DNA from: Sipunculus nudus
Lineage: Eukaryota; Annelida; Sipuncula; Golfingiida; Sipunculidae
Assembly (NCBI GenBank): GCA_026874595.1
Contig: CM049315.1
Location: forward strand, 74,784,401 to 74,848,400
Direction: 5' to 3'
Length of the DNA stretch: 64,000 nucleotides
Below the pieces are notes generated by a model. The model did no database searches. It was given only the letters and a program-made list of their open reading frames with translations, and was not told the origin of the DNA. Shown piece after piece: positions 35,490 through 45,914 of the stretch. Position numbers and translations under genes: made by a program. Position 1 is the stretch's first letter. Every line of letters starts with the position of its first letter.

Positions 35490-35612
35490 AAACAGAGTGC
35501 TGCCAAATTGAAAGAGTGGAAGACCAGTAATTAGCGTCATTTTCAGTAAATCCTCAAAAAAAAAAAAAAGAGTGACTCTTTTAAAAAAGAGTGATTTGGC
35601 AGGCCTGGTATA
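35490..35612 (+). repeat. Short dispersed repeat family H, copy
   Basis: AACAGAGTGCTGCCAAATTG, AGTAATTAGCGTCATTTTC, A-run, AAAAGAGTGATTTGGCAGGC. Shared with 47195-47305 and 13021-13105; a looser relative is at 35120-35215. Confidence 0.4.
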
Positions 35613-35856
35613 TATACAGTACAGTGATGTTTGTCCATTCTATCATTATTAACTGGCAGGCAACCTCCACCACCCCAGCTCATGCCTATGACACTCAGTA
35701 TGCTTATAAAGCATTGGACAGAAATTCTATTTATTTCACGAACACAGTTATTAAACGGAAAATTGTACCGAAAATACCGTTAATATTTTTCTTTTAAAGA
35801 TATTGCTACTTTGGAGGTATTTTTGCTGTTGTCTAGTTACCATTAGGGTCAGCCGT

Positions 35857-36095
35857 GTGTTCCACGGTACCTATGTTCCACGGTACCTATGTTCCCCCGG
35901 CACCTATGTTCTACGGTACCTATGTTCCACGGCACCTATGTTTCACGGTACCTATGTTCCACGGCACCTATGTTCCACGGTACCTATGTTCCACGGCACC
36001 TATGTTCCACGGTACCTATGTTCCACGGCACCTATGTTCCACGATACCTATGTTCCACGGCACCCACCTATGTTCCACGGCACCTGTGTCCTCGA
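35857..36095 (-). repeat. 16-bp satellite, array 1 (about 15 units)
   Basis: Plus strand unit TATGTTCCACGGTACC; minus strand GGTACCGTGGAACATA. A few units have GGCACC for GGTACC and one has CCCC. All three forward frames are open because the unit lacks stop codons, giving spurious Tyr-Val-Pro-Arg repeats. This is the same satellite, in opposite orientation, as 36705-38117. Confidence 0.9.
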
Positions 36096-36199
36096 GAGCT
36101 CTGTTTTGTTTGCTATTATGCAGAACAGTAACAGACATGGGTGTTAAGTATGAAAATGAAGCATGAAAAAAGTATGAAGTGTTTGCATTCACTTTAAGT

Positions 36200-36407
36200 T
36201 CTTTCGTGCATAATTGACTGCACATTTGTGAATATTTCTAGATGACGCTCCTGAATCAGGATCATGAGCCGGATTGACATTCACATTCCCGATTTGTCCT
36301 GAAAATTTCATGATTTTCCGTTTATGATTCTGCGAGTAATGTGGGAACAAAGATACACCCAAACACACATACGAACGAGGATGAACGTATACCCTCCTGG
36401 CGGAGGC
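36200..36407 (-). mobile_element. MITE-like family B, copy 3 (one end missing)
   Basis: Keeps the right end CTCCTGGCGGAGGC and the interior (minus strand: ATACGTTCATCCTCGTTCGT, AAATTTTCAGGACAAATCGG, AGGAGCGTCATCTAGAAATA). The other terminal repeat is absent. It lies between the two inverted arrays of the 16-bp satellite. Confidence 0.6.
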
Positions 36408-36704
36408 AATGATCGTGTCTGTGAGGCAAAAAGGATACACTTGAGCGCCAAGGTGATGTGGTTATTAACATAGGAGAAAAAAAAGAATAAATGCCTGGAG
36501 ACTTTACTAATACCTACTCAGTTTTGAACTGCTCAAGGTGAAAATTCATTTCTTAAAAAAATCGATATTTAAATCTACCGCGAGTCCTTATGAAAAAATA
36601 AAACTTTCATGTGGAAAATGAGGAAATAAGAAAATGCATGCGGAAATTATTTCTTTACCCACAATCCAAAAACAGAAGAGTCGTTACCAAGTAAGTATAC
36701 ATGT

Positions 36705-38117
36705 GAAGGAACATAGCTACCAGGGCACATAGCTACCGGGGAACATAGCTACCAGGGAACATAGCTACCAGGGAACATAGCTACCGGGGAACATAGCTAC
36801 CGGGGAACATAGCTACCAGGGAACATAGCTACCGGGGAACATAGCTACCGGGGAACATAGCTACCGGGGAACATAGCTACCGGGGAACATAGCTACCGGG
36901 GAACATAGCTACCGGGGCACATAGCTACCGGGGAACATAGCTACCGGGGAACATAGCTACCGGGGAACATAGCTACCGGGGAACATAGCTACCGGGGAAC
37001 ATAGCTACCGGGGAACATAGCTACCAGGGCACATAGCTACCGGGGAACATAGCTACCGGGGAACATAGCTACCGGGGAACATAGCTACCGGGGAACATAG
37101 CTACCAGGGCACATAGCTACCGGGGAACATAGCTACCGGGGAACATAGCTACCAGGGCACATAGCTACCAGGGCACATAGCTACCGGGGAACATAGCTAC
37201 CAGGGCACATAGCTACCAGGGCACATAGCTACCAGGGCACATAGCTACCAGGGCACATAGCTACCAGGGCACATAGCTACCGGGGAACATAGCTACCGGG
37301 GAACATAGCTACCAGGGCACATAGCTACCGGGGAACATAGCTACCGGGGCACATAGCTACCAGGGCACATAGCTACCAGGGCACATAGCTACCGGGGAAC
37401 ATAGCTACCAGGGCACATAGCTACCGGGGAACATAGCTACCGGGGAACATAGCTACCGGGGAACATAGCTACCGGGGAACATAGCTACCGGGGCACATAG
37501 CTACCGGGGAACATAGCTACCGGGGAACATAGCTACCGGGGAACATAGCTACCGGGGAACATAGCTACCGGGGAACATAGCTACCAGGGCACATAGCTAC
37601 CAGGGCACATAGCTACCGGGGCACATAGCTACCGGGGAACATAGCTACCGGGGAACATAGCTACCGGGGAACATAGCTACCAGGGAACATAGCTACCGGG
37701 GAACATAGCTACCGGGGAATATAGCTACCGGGGAATATAGCTGCCGGGGAACATAGCTACCGGGGAACATAGCTACCGGGGAACATAGCTACCGGGGAAT
37801 ATAGCTGCCAGAGAATATAGCTGCCAGAGAACATAGGTACAGGGGTACAATGGTACCGGGAAACATAGATACAGGGAACACAGGTGCTGCTGAACATAGG
37901 TGCCGGAGAACATAAGTGCCGGGGGAACACTGATACCGGGAAACATAGATACATGGAACATAGATGCTGGTGAACATAGGTGCCGGGGAACATAGGTGTC
38001 AGCGAACAGAGGTGTCGGCGAACATAGCTACCGGGGAACATAGCTACTGGGGAACATAGCTACCGGGGGAACACAGGTGCCGAGGAACATGGGTACCGGA
38101 GAATATATATAGGTACA
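36705..38117 (+). repeat. 16-bp satellite, array 2 (about 88 units)
   Basis: The plus strand unit GCTACCGGGGAACATA repeats without spacers. Two main variants alternate irregularly: ACCGGGGAACAT and ACCAGGGCACAT. From about 37800 the units become degenerate (GGTGCCGGAGAACATA, GGTACCGGGAAACATA). The homogeneous core at 36.7-37.8 kb suggests recent expansion. Minus-strand ORFs at 37757-38041 exist only because the degenerate units lose the TAG of the core unit. Confidence 0.95.
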
Positions 38118-38900
38118 TTCTCGTTACCAATATACCTTTAGCAAACTGTAGACCATGTAGCTAAAAACCAGGTCTTTGTTCGCCAGCCGCTTTGGTGGCC
38201 CTTATTAGCAGGCGTAACAGCTTGTCTGGACAGTCACTCAACTATAACCAAGGCAGCGTATGATTTTAGAAATATGCTGGCCACGGTAATAATACGTTCC
38301 CCAGTGAAAGGGGAGACATGCTATTACCGTAATAATTATCACGTACAACCAGGCAGTCAAGTACACTAAAGGCAAATGAACCGTGTTTATGGCGTACCAA
38401 GGGCATATTTTTCCAAAGCAATCTTACCAAATGACCTCATGTTATAAGGTATTGCCTGGAGTTTTACCATGGAAACGCCTCGTTTTTACTTACATGCCAC
38501 GCCGGCCTGCACGTCTTCCATAGAAAATTACCGTAACTTTTGAAAGATGTCAGCGATACCGGATATGTGCTGATAAATTGCCTGTCAAAGTGGCGGTCGT
38601 TGTGATTTAGATTGTAAAGGGACCACTTCAATGCCAGCTCTTCCATCTGTCGGAGTAAAACTGATGGCTTCCTTGGCGATAGTTCCAAGTGAAATGGTTA
38701 AAGATATGATCCACCACCCTCAAACCTCTAGTTTGTTTTTCTTTTTTTTTTCTTAAACATTTCGTCTTTCTCCATTTATAATAATACTCGCTAAAGTGTC
38801 TTACAAACGTGCCATATATTTGTTTTCCCTATCTGAATGATTTTGTATTACAAATGTTTTTCCAACTGGTGACCTTTTACCATAATTTACTTGCTTAAAG
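38118..38900. other. No gene recognised
   Basis: A minus-strand ORF at 38464-38688 ends close to a strong donor-like ATGTAAGT at about 38490, but its phase does not fit the otopetrin exon at 32396 and no family is recognised. No repeats are seen otherwise. Confidence 0.4.
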
Positions 38901-38903
38901 GTA

Positions 38904-39070
38904 CAGTATCCTCTTGATTATTTGCCGCCCTTTTATCCGCCAAACTCGCCTTTCGCCAAAAATTCCTGATTTTCCTTCCTTAAATTTATCAATGATCGAC
39001 GATCCACCACCCTTGCCTATCGCCAACTGTTTGCTCTCTCCCGAAACTGGCGAATAAACAGGATAGACTG
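38904..39070. mobile_element. Pogo-like MITE
   Basis: 167 bp between TA dinucleotides: left end CAGTATCCTCTTGATTATTT, right end (reverse complement) CAGTCTATCCTGTTTATTCG. CAGT ends and TA target duplications are typical of the Tc1/mariner-pogo group. No internal coding. Confidence 0.55.
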
Positions 39071-39519
39071 TACTTAATCAACAGTAGATAAAATGGATAC
39101 CCCTAACGAAACGTAAAACAGGGCGCTAACATGATGAATATATCATTTGATCAGAAAATCAAGAGAATGAAAAAGTCGTTTAATATGGACAAAGCAGAAT
39201 AAAGAACAGACCAGCGTATATTCTCTTTAAAGCCAGATTCTATAAAGACATCACAAGAACACGATTCCTGTCTATACTAGGTTCCTATCCCATTTTGCAA
39301 GGCGTAATGTAAAGGCAATATATATAAAAGCTGTCATGAAATTTAAAATAAATGGACTAAACTCAAATAGACGTGGTAGTGACTGCGGAGCGAAACAAGA
39401 TGTATCTCAGTCGGATGTTGATTTTCAAACTCCAGAGAAGCCAACATTATAGGCTAAGACGAGGTAACAGGGACTCTCAAAGCAGATTTGTGGGATAAGT
39501 CAAATTTTGAAATTATATT

Positions 39520-40569
39520 AACAAGTGACCCATGGGTCATGACGCTCAGCTGAATTGTATGCTTTTTTTATATGCAACGAGACTTACCAAGGACCGACCA
39601 GGATATTATGAAAAAAAAATTTCTAAGTCAAGCAGTTACGATTTGTGTCTCGATAATAACTGGCCAGCCGTGATTTCTGAATACAACAAGGAACCTTGAA
39701 CAATGGGTAAAATGACACCAAGAGTGCTTAAAATCATGCATTTTGCCAATAGATCTAAGATATAGAGTACAGTGACCTTATTCTACATCCAGCTGCCACC
39801 ATTTGTGCCCACCTGAAAAAAGAATGTAAAAATCATGTTTTTTTCACACACTTTGCAGAATGTAGGTTACAGTGAATTTATGTCTGGTTTCCAAATATTA
39901 TTCAGGAAACTCCCACGATCTTAATCAATTTAGAAGTTTTAAGGTCCAACTAACCAATCATGCAAATGTGTCCTGTAAGATACTCAAATCATGTTCTTTC
40001 ACATATCTTGTAGAACATAGGCCACTATGACCTAAATTCAGGTTTCCAAGGAGATTTTTCATAGCAATCACTTAATGTCAAGTAAAAATATTTGAGGTCC
40101 AACGTTTACGATTTCACGATTTGTGCCCTGTTAACGGACGACCGATTCTTTTAAGGTCTAAAAAAGCGAAAAAATTGTAAAAAATTTCGGTTGGCGAAAC
40201 TAGTCTGCAGGAACTAATGAAACACTCCATGATCAATATGCACAAAATCATGGTGATCAATGCATTAATTACTTAGATACTGGAGATTTTGTATCAAACT
40301 TTTAATTTTTCTTGGATGGGGAGGGGGGGGGGTATTTAGAAGCATAATCGCACGGAGGAAATAGGTAACACAGACCTTATTTCAGGTTTCCAAGGTGATT
40401 TTTCATGGACTTCCCTGGATGTCAATTTAAAGATTCCAGGTCCAGTGGTTACGATTTTTGCCTGATTAAAGGACAGACGGAAAGACGGACAGACAGACAG
40501 AAGGCGGGAAGATGGACAAAGAACGATCGCTTTTGCTCAGATGACTTTCAGTCAGCTGAGCTAAAAAAA
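39520..40569 (-). mobile_element. Hairpin-ended dispersed element, family A copy 5
   Basis: The plus strand starts AACAAGTGACCCATGGGTCA, TGACGCTCAGCTGA and ends GCTCAGATGACTTTCAGTCA, GCTGAGCTAAAAAAA, the reverse complement of the family A ends. It contains GACAGACGG-AAGACGGACAG at 40463-40500, the complement of the GTCCGTC stretch in other copies. Confidence 0.65.
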
Positions 40570-40619
40570 TGTGTCTTTTGGGTCACTCGAATAGTTTTAA
40601 CGGGGTAATAGGAAAAAAT

Positions 40620-41460
40620 GAACAACAAAGCAAAAAAAAAATTATGATATATTTATACTCCGTTTTCATATTGCTGGCCAATCGTTAACGTGCGACGTTT
40701 AACGGCATTGGACATAACAATTTGGATATGGCGTCGGCTAGTATAGGGACATTATCCATATTAGGACGATGTTTTGAGCATTTTGCACCGATTTTCGACG
40801 CCGAACAAACATCGGACCTTAAAAAACTAGACTAACCGCCCGCCATTTTGTACGATTTCGTGATCTCGAAAACTGACAACAACATGATAGATATATCAGA
40901 CAAATATCTTTCCCGTATTCGTATTATGATATATAGATTTTGTCGTAAGACTTTGTCGAAAATTCGTATACATGGAAAAGGATTGCCGGATGCCGATTCT
41001 GTTCTGCATGGCAGGGTATGACGTATCTAAACTCTCATATTAGCCCGTAAAAACCGACGTTTGTTTCGGACAGCAGATTCGGTGAAATATACACCGGGCA
41101 TTTATTCAAAGACACAAAATATATTTGTTTATATAACATAGATAGGCCTCTTTAGCTAAAATACAAAAATGTAAATATTTCACTTAAAATATGGATTTGC
41201 ACGGTAAGTTCAAGACCTTAAGGTATAATTATGCAACTACAGGTAATTAATTAGGACTTGTCATTTCTTTCAAATATGATATTATTTGTAGATGGATGTT
41301 CTGAAACTATACTAATTCTGAGAGGACTGTTTTAGAATGACGTCCCCATCTCCATGACGCTGTCCCGTGGAAGAAAATAAAAAAAGAATCACAAAGAAAG
41401 AGATGAGCCTCTTCTTTGGACAATATTCCATATTAACGTGAGCAGAAGCGACGGGTAATA
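40620..41460. other. No gene recognised
   Basis: No exon seen. ACAAAATGGCGGGCGG on the minus strand near 40840-40855 resembles a YY1 site, often found at start sites, but it stands alone. Confidence 0.3.
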
Positions 41461-41466
41461 AGTTAC

Positions 41467-41657
41467 CGAGGCTGATTACAAAAGCGCAGCTTAAAGTCCA
41501 ACAGGTGGATTAATGACAAAGACCGCAGGGTGGTCCAGACGGAAATAGAATATGGATACAGAGGCTGACACAGATGCTGGCCACTGATGGGGATGATCGG
41601 AAGCTGGCCAGGGGAACATCCTGACGGACCGTAATGAAAGACCAGAAAGGAAGTCAT
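41467..41657 (-). CDS. Candidate N-terminal exon of the otopetrin gene
   Basis: ATG at 41657 opens 63 codons (MTSFLVFHYGPSGCSPG ...) and the frame reaches CCT-CG/gtaact at 41466, a donor like others in this gene. It ends in phase 2, exactly what the exon starting at 32396 needs: CG plus G gives Arg, then SSITHLL. Otopetrin N-termini are poorly conserved, so sequence cannot confirm it. Phase agreement alone has a one-in-three chance, and the implied intron is 9 kb. The stretch is GC-richer than its surroundings. A second frame here is also open for about 60 codons, which weakens the case. Confidence 0.25.
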
Positions 41658-41689
41658 CAACCGCCAACATACAGATAATTCATCGACAG

Positions 41690-41694
<5 letters not shown>

Positions 41695-41752
<58 letters not shown>
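41695..41752 (+). repeat. (CT)n microsatellite
   Basis: About 28 CT units. The complementary sequence, (GA)23, lies 735 bases downstream. Confidence 0.95.
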
Positions 41753-41754
<2 letters not shown>

Positions 41755-41755
41755 A

Positions 41756-41890
41756 TATAAAAATGCGTGTAGCCGTGTTAGTCTCTCAGTGTAGATAATA
41801 AGATGAAGACGCCTTAGTGTTGAATTACTGTTAATTTTGTTCACGAGCTTTCGAAGCTTAGAGCTCCTTCATCAGGTGTCAAGTGGAATA
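41756..41890 (-). mobile_element. Penelope-like fragment with hammerhead-like core
   Basis: Read on the minus strand: CTGATGA (41875-41869), stem GGAGCT-CTA-AGCTTC, GAAA (41852-41849), then GCTCGTGAAC. This is the catalytic box order of a hammerhead ribozyme with a six-base-pair stem II (one G-T pair). The further sequence AGACTAACACGGCTAC near 41770 is of the kind seen in Penelope-like retroelement terminal repeats, which are known to carry hammerheads. A perfect cleavage triplet is not evident, so this copy may be inactive. Confidence 0.45.
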
Positions 41891-41939
41891 TGTATAGAAA
41901 GCGGCTCTATGCATGTGTTTGATTAACAATTTTATAACC

Positions 41940-42262
41940 ATGATGCACTCTCTATCTCTCTTTATCTCTCACTCCACCTCTCTTTCTATCGTTCTCTCTC
42001 TCTATTTCTATCTCTCTACCATCATTCTATCCCTCTATCTTTATTTCTCTGTATATATCTCTCTTTATCCCTCTCTATCTCTCTTTTTATCATTCTATCT
42101 CTCTATTTCTCAGGATATATCTCTCTGTATCTCTCTCTCTATCTCTATTTCTATCTATCTCTCTATCATTCTATCTCTCTCTATATCTCTCTCTATATCT
42201 CTTTCTCTATCTCTATCTCTATTTCTATCTCTATCTTTCTCTCTAGCCATCAATCCATCCAT
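41940..42262 (+). repeat. Degenerate (CTCTAT)n low-complexity tract
   Basis: Pyrimidine-rich repeats of CTCTCTAT, CTATTTCT and similar. The 119-codon Ser/Leu/Ile-rich ORF over it is an artefact. Confidence 0.9.
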
Positions 42263-42442
42263 CAATCTATAAATATATAAATATAATGTGCTCGTTTGTG
42301 ATCGATTATTAAGAAAAGCTTATTAAAAGCAATTAATCGATTATAGAACAAAACGACCAATATATATATATTAATGATGAGTTAACGGAAATGTTTCTTC
42401 TTCAACAAAATGAGAGACAGCATGGACAACAGCGTCCAAATT

Positions 42443-42482
42443 TTGTGTGTGTGGGTGTTTGTGTGTGTGTGTGTGTGTGTGC

Positions 42483-42531
<49 letters not shown>
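42443..42531 (+). repeat. (GT)n then (GA)n compound microsatellite
   Basis: About 18 GT units, GCGTGA, then 23 GA units. Confidence 0.95.
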
Positions 42532-42535
<4 letters not shown>

Positions 42536-42539
42536 AGGG

Positions 42540-43655
42540 GGGCACGGATAACCAAAACTAAATTCTGAAAGTAGTTGTTGAAACATAAATGAAATAAAAA
42601 GAATTTCCGTAACATATCATGTAGGTAATGTTTGGTGAACCAGGGGATTAAAGGCTCACAAAGTATTTCTATCCTTGGTTTACTGACATCTGCTTGTGAT
42701 AGGTGCCACAACTGAACAGGCCGAGATGGATATTAACCATTTTTACGGTCGTTGTAGTCAGATCACGTGATCTTGATACTCTCAAATGGAGAAATTACAC
42801 AATTGAGGCAGCCGGCTGAACATATCTATCTACTTTTGCGGATGAATTGTTTGAGCTATCCGACACGGCGGCATTCTCAGACGAAGTTAGATGAAGTCTC
42901 TTTGCCCGGCTGTTCACATGCTTACAGTCACCAGACTGGATTGTTATCTCGCCCCTGATCAGATTGCGCCATCTTTATCAGAATCACAATCCGGCGTCAA
43001 CATCGAGAGACTGCGAGAGTCCCGAGCTGGATAGACCAACGTGATGAAATAGACATGATATTTAGACTACCAGCGGGTCGTTAAATGTAAGACGGCTTAA
43101 CGAATATGACTGACTGCCCTTGTGGCTTAAAAATAAATCATGTTCACAGATAATGAACTAGCCATAAAGTTAAGACCCTACTTCCACCGATATTACCTTT
43201 GTTCTTTGGAACATGAAACTGTGCTTCTTAAAGGTGACAGCGAAAAACACGCATACAAACATATGTGTGGGTGATTATAATGTACGATATAATCCACATG
43301 AACAAACATACCTATTTGTCCGTAACATTGATGTAGTCGACACCGGCCAGTCCTAGACCGAGACCAAAACCATGAGATCCGAGACCGATACAAAGACTAT
43401 GAGTTCTGAGACCGAAAGCTGGAGGCCATATGCTTACCCATGCAGTTACCATCTACCAATTGCTGTTGAATTATAACCAGTGAAACAGACAACAGTGTAC
43501 AAATTTCAAATAGTGTGACGACATTACCTCTTTTCTTGAAGAAACAGCAAACTTGAAAAAAAAATAGATTAATTCAAACATGTATGTATTATTTGTTGCA
43601 TTTTGACAAATATGCATCATTTCTTGTTCTAAACGTCAAAACCAGAAAGAGGACC
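42540..43655. other. No gene recognised
   Basis: Unique-looking sequence of mixed composition. A repeated GAGACCGA-ACCA/AAGACTATGAG block occurs at about 43357-43410. No exon supported. Confidence 0.4.
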
Positions 43656-43659
43656 AAGG

Positions 43660-44235
43660 CCATTTTGCTAGACGAACGAGATCAGTTTCTAAAAGCGCCA
43701 TTTCGGCGTAGTGCCTGTCAGAGTGCCGTTACATTCTTCAGCGAGGCGCACACTAATGCTCTATGAGGATGCAAATATTTTCGTCATTTCTGACAACGCC
43801 TGAAGTACGCTGTCACTGGACATAAACAAGACCAATCGTTAATTTTTAGTATACTTTCTAACAACTTCTAACATGAGAGAGAAAATTTCCGTTTTAACTC
43901 AGCATATTAGTAAATTTCTCCGCATGTTTATTGAATTTCTGACCGCATAAATACAGGCATGGCGCGCACGGGTTACTGGGCGCAGCCAATTTATACGCGA
44001 TACAATTAAAGAAATGACTCGTTACCATAGGGACGGAGTTTAAGTTAGGGTTGTGAGTTCACATGTAATCTTTTGTGTTATTTCACCATTCGAAGCCTAC
44101 TTTTAAGATAATGTGCTGTTTACCACGATGTGAATGCAACATGGTGGAAGACGATATGGCTTGTATCACGACTCAAGTTAGGCTAACCAGCCCAATTAAA
44201 AGTGCCCACTGAGTCGGGTTGTCACGGCTAAGGAT
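43660..44235 (+). mobile_element. Element C, copy 2
   Basis: Shares with C1 (6878-7390): CTCTATGAGGATGCAAATAT, TTTCTAACAACTTCTAACATG, GAATTTCTGACCGCAT, GAAATGACTCGTTACCATAG and CAAGTTAGGCTAACCAGCCC. No transposase. The right-end inverted repeat is not clear. Confidence 0.55.
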
Positions 44236-44239
44236 ATAA

Positions 44240-45000
44240 GAGACAAAGACTGAGAAAGCAAATTTGGTATCGGAACATTACTGAGACCCAGACCAACATC
44301 ACTGTTGCGTATGTTATGTGCGCCCCCTCTGTCCGAGAACGCGACACAAAATCACTGTTTTGTTCGAACAAGAAGATATCTGACACAATCTTACACCAGA
44401 AGTCCTTTTAGAAGAAGTTCAGGCGGACACAGGAGCCACATCACATTAGCCTCCCTGTCAAAGTTACTGTTTGCTAGAGCCAGCATTGGATGTAATCCCT
44501 TTTCAGGGGAGCATGTTTTAAGGAGGGTCTGTCGTTTAGAGCGTCTGTCTCACCTTTCTGACTGTACAGTGAGAGACGGGACCTCCTGGCATTGAAGCAG
44601 ACAGCATCCTCGGTGGTGCTTGTAACTCCCCCTCCCCCGGGGCAACATGTCACCTTAAATACCAACAGATTTATTTTCCTGGCATTAAACGCCAGGCTTC
44701 ATTTTGCAGAGCCATCCTCACTTTTGTGTAGTAAAAGTGTATGCCTTCCAAGCGGCAGACAGTGCATTAGCTCCTACCGGTGGCTGCTTTAATCTTTGAG
44801 AATTAAATGGTGTAATTCATAGTTATCTTGGAATATGTACATTAGTTGATGTCTTGGTTATCACAATCGTTCAAGGCAAGTTAACACGGGTAAGGAAACA
44901 TGGATATACAACGCTAAACTTTAAGCGTTTTAAGTTACAAATAGTATTTAAATTGTATTAATATAATGAGAAAAACAAGCTACAGCCATGTAACACAAAC
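44240..45000. other. No gene recognised
   Basis: GC-richer than average at 44300-44780 with several chance ORFs on both strands (longest 96 codons, plus strand, 44305-44595). None resembles a known family. Confidence 0.4.
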
Positions 45001-45003
45001 TCG

Positions 45004-45912
45004 TTGCCTCTGGCAGAAAGGTATATGTTCATACTTGTCCGTGTGAGTATTTGTGTGTATGTGTTTGTTCACAACATAAATCATGTAATCATGAACTAAA
45101 ACTCATAAAATTTTCAGGGCATTTCGTACGCTCTTTATACATCGTTTTACCTATATAGGCCTACTACCTATATCGTAAGCGCTGTTTTTTATGACCTTGT
45201 ATCCTGAATCTCTACACCAGAGGGGAGCACTGTATTTTGGTCCAATCAGATGAGACCCTGTGTTGGAAGACAAAACGGTTTACCAGCCAAGCGAGGAATA
45301 CATGGAGCCGATGTTGTTCATTTCGTTTTGAGTGACAGCTCATCACCCCGCAACCGTTTGAACAGGCCACAGGCTCAGAGATATTGGCCCCACTCATGGT
45401 TTCTGGGCGGAGCCTGATGCCTGTCGAGTGTTTGTTGACTGGCACTTGGTTGGCTGCTAGTCACATCAGCTATTTTTTTCAGCAGACAGACCCTCCAACT
45501 GGTTTTTAAGTGCACCATAAACGGTCAAAGCAGGCAGCGGGAAAATTTGTAGCTTCTTTAGAAGCGCAAGATTTCCGCTGCCTCGGGAGCGTAGGCAATT
45601 CGGGAACAGACCAATAAAGTATCGATTAGATTTTTGGGTTGATCTGGGTCGTGATTCGGATTCAGGAACGCCATTAAGGAATATTCACAAATGTAGAGTC
45701 ACCTGTATAAGAGTTAAATTGGGAATATTGACCGAATAAGTGAATGTAAACACGGTTTTCTTTTAAACTTTATTTATTTTACATGGATTGTACAACTAGT
45801 TATAATAACTAATACGAGACACTCTCCATGGCACGGATGTAGGCGCTCGGTAGTAGATAAGGGTGGAGGAAACCGGAGCATCCTACAATAGGGACCTCCT
45901 ACGTGGCGGAGG
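45004..45912 (+). mobile_element. MITE-like family B, copy 4 (interrupted)
   Basis: Left end TGCCTCTGGCAGAAAGGTAT, interior blocks at 45060-45130 (CACAACATAAATCATG, AAAATTTTCAGGGCATTTCG) and 45593-45745 (AATTCGGGAACAGACCAATA, ATCGATTAGATTTTTGGG, CAGGAACGCCATTAAGGAAT), right end ACGTGGCGGAGG. About 460 bases at 45131-45590 interrupt it; that insert includes a CCAAT box (GGTCCAATCAG, 45239) and is GC-rich. Confidence 0.55.
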
Positions 45913-45914
45913 TT

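Noticed and set aside
35803-36166. Three overlapping plus-strand ORFs rich in Tyr-Val-Pro-Arg
   Set aside because: They are the three frames of a 16-bp repeat that lacks stop codons; there is no start context, splice sites or family.
37757-38041. Minus-strand repeat ORFs (MFPGSYV-like)
   Set aside because: Same satellite read on the other strand; open only where the unit has lost its TAG.
38464-38688. Minus-strand ORF ending at a GTAAGT donor as the first otopetrin exon
   Set aside because: It ends in phase 0, and the alternative ATGGAAGACGTG frame ends in phase 1; the exon at 32396 needs phase 2, and the phase 2 frame meets a stop with no start.
41913-42272. 119-codon Ser/Leu-rich ORF
   Set aside because: Entirely a degenerate CTCTAT tract.
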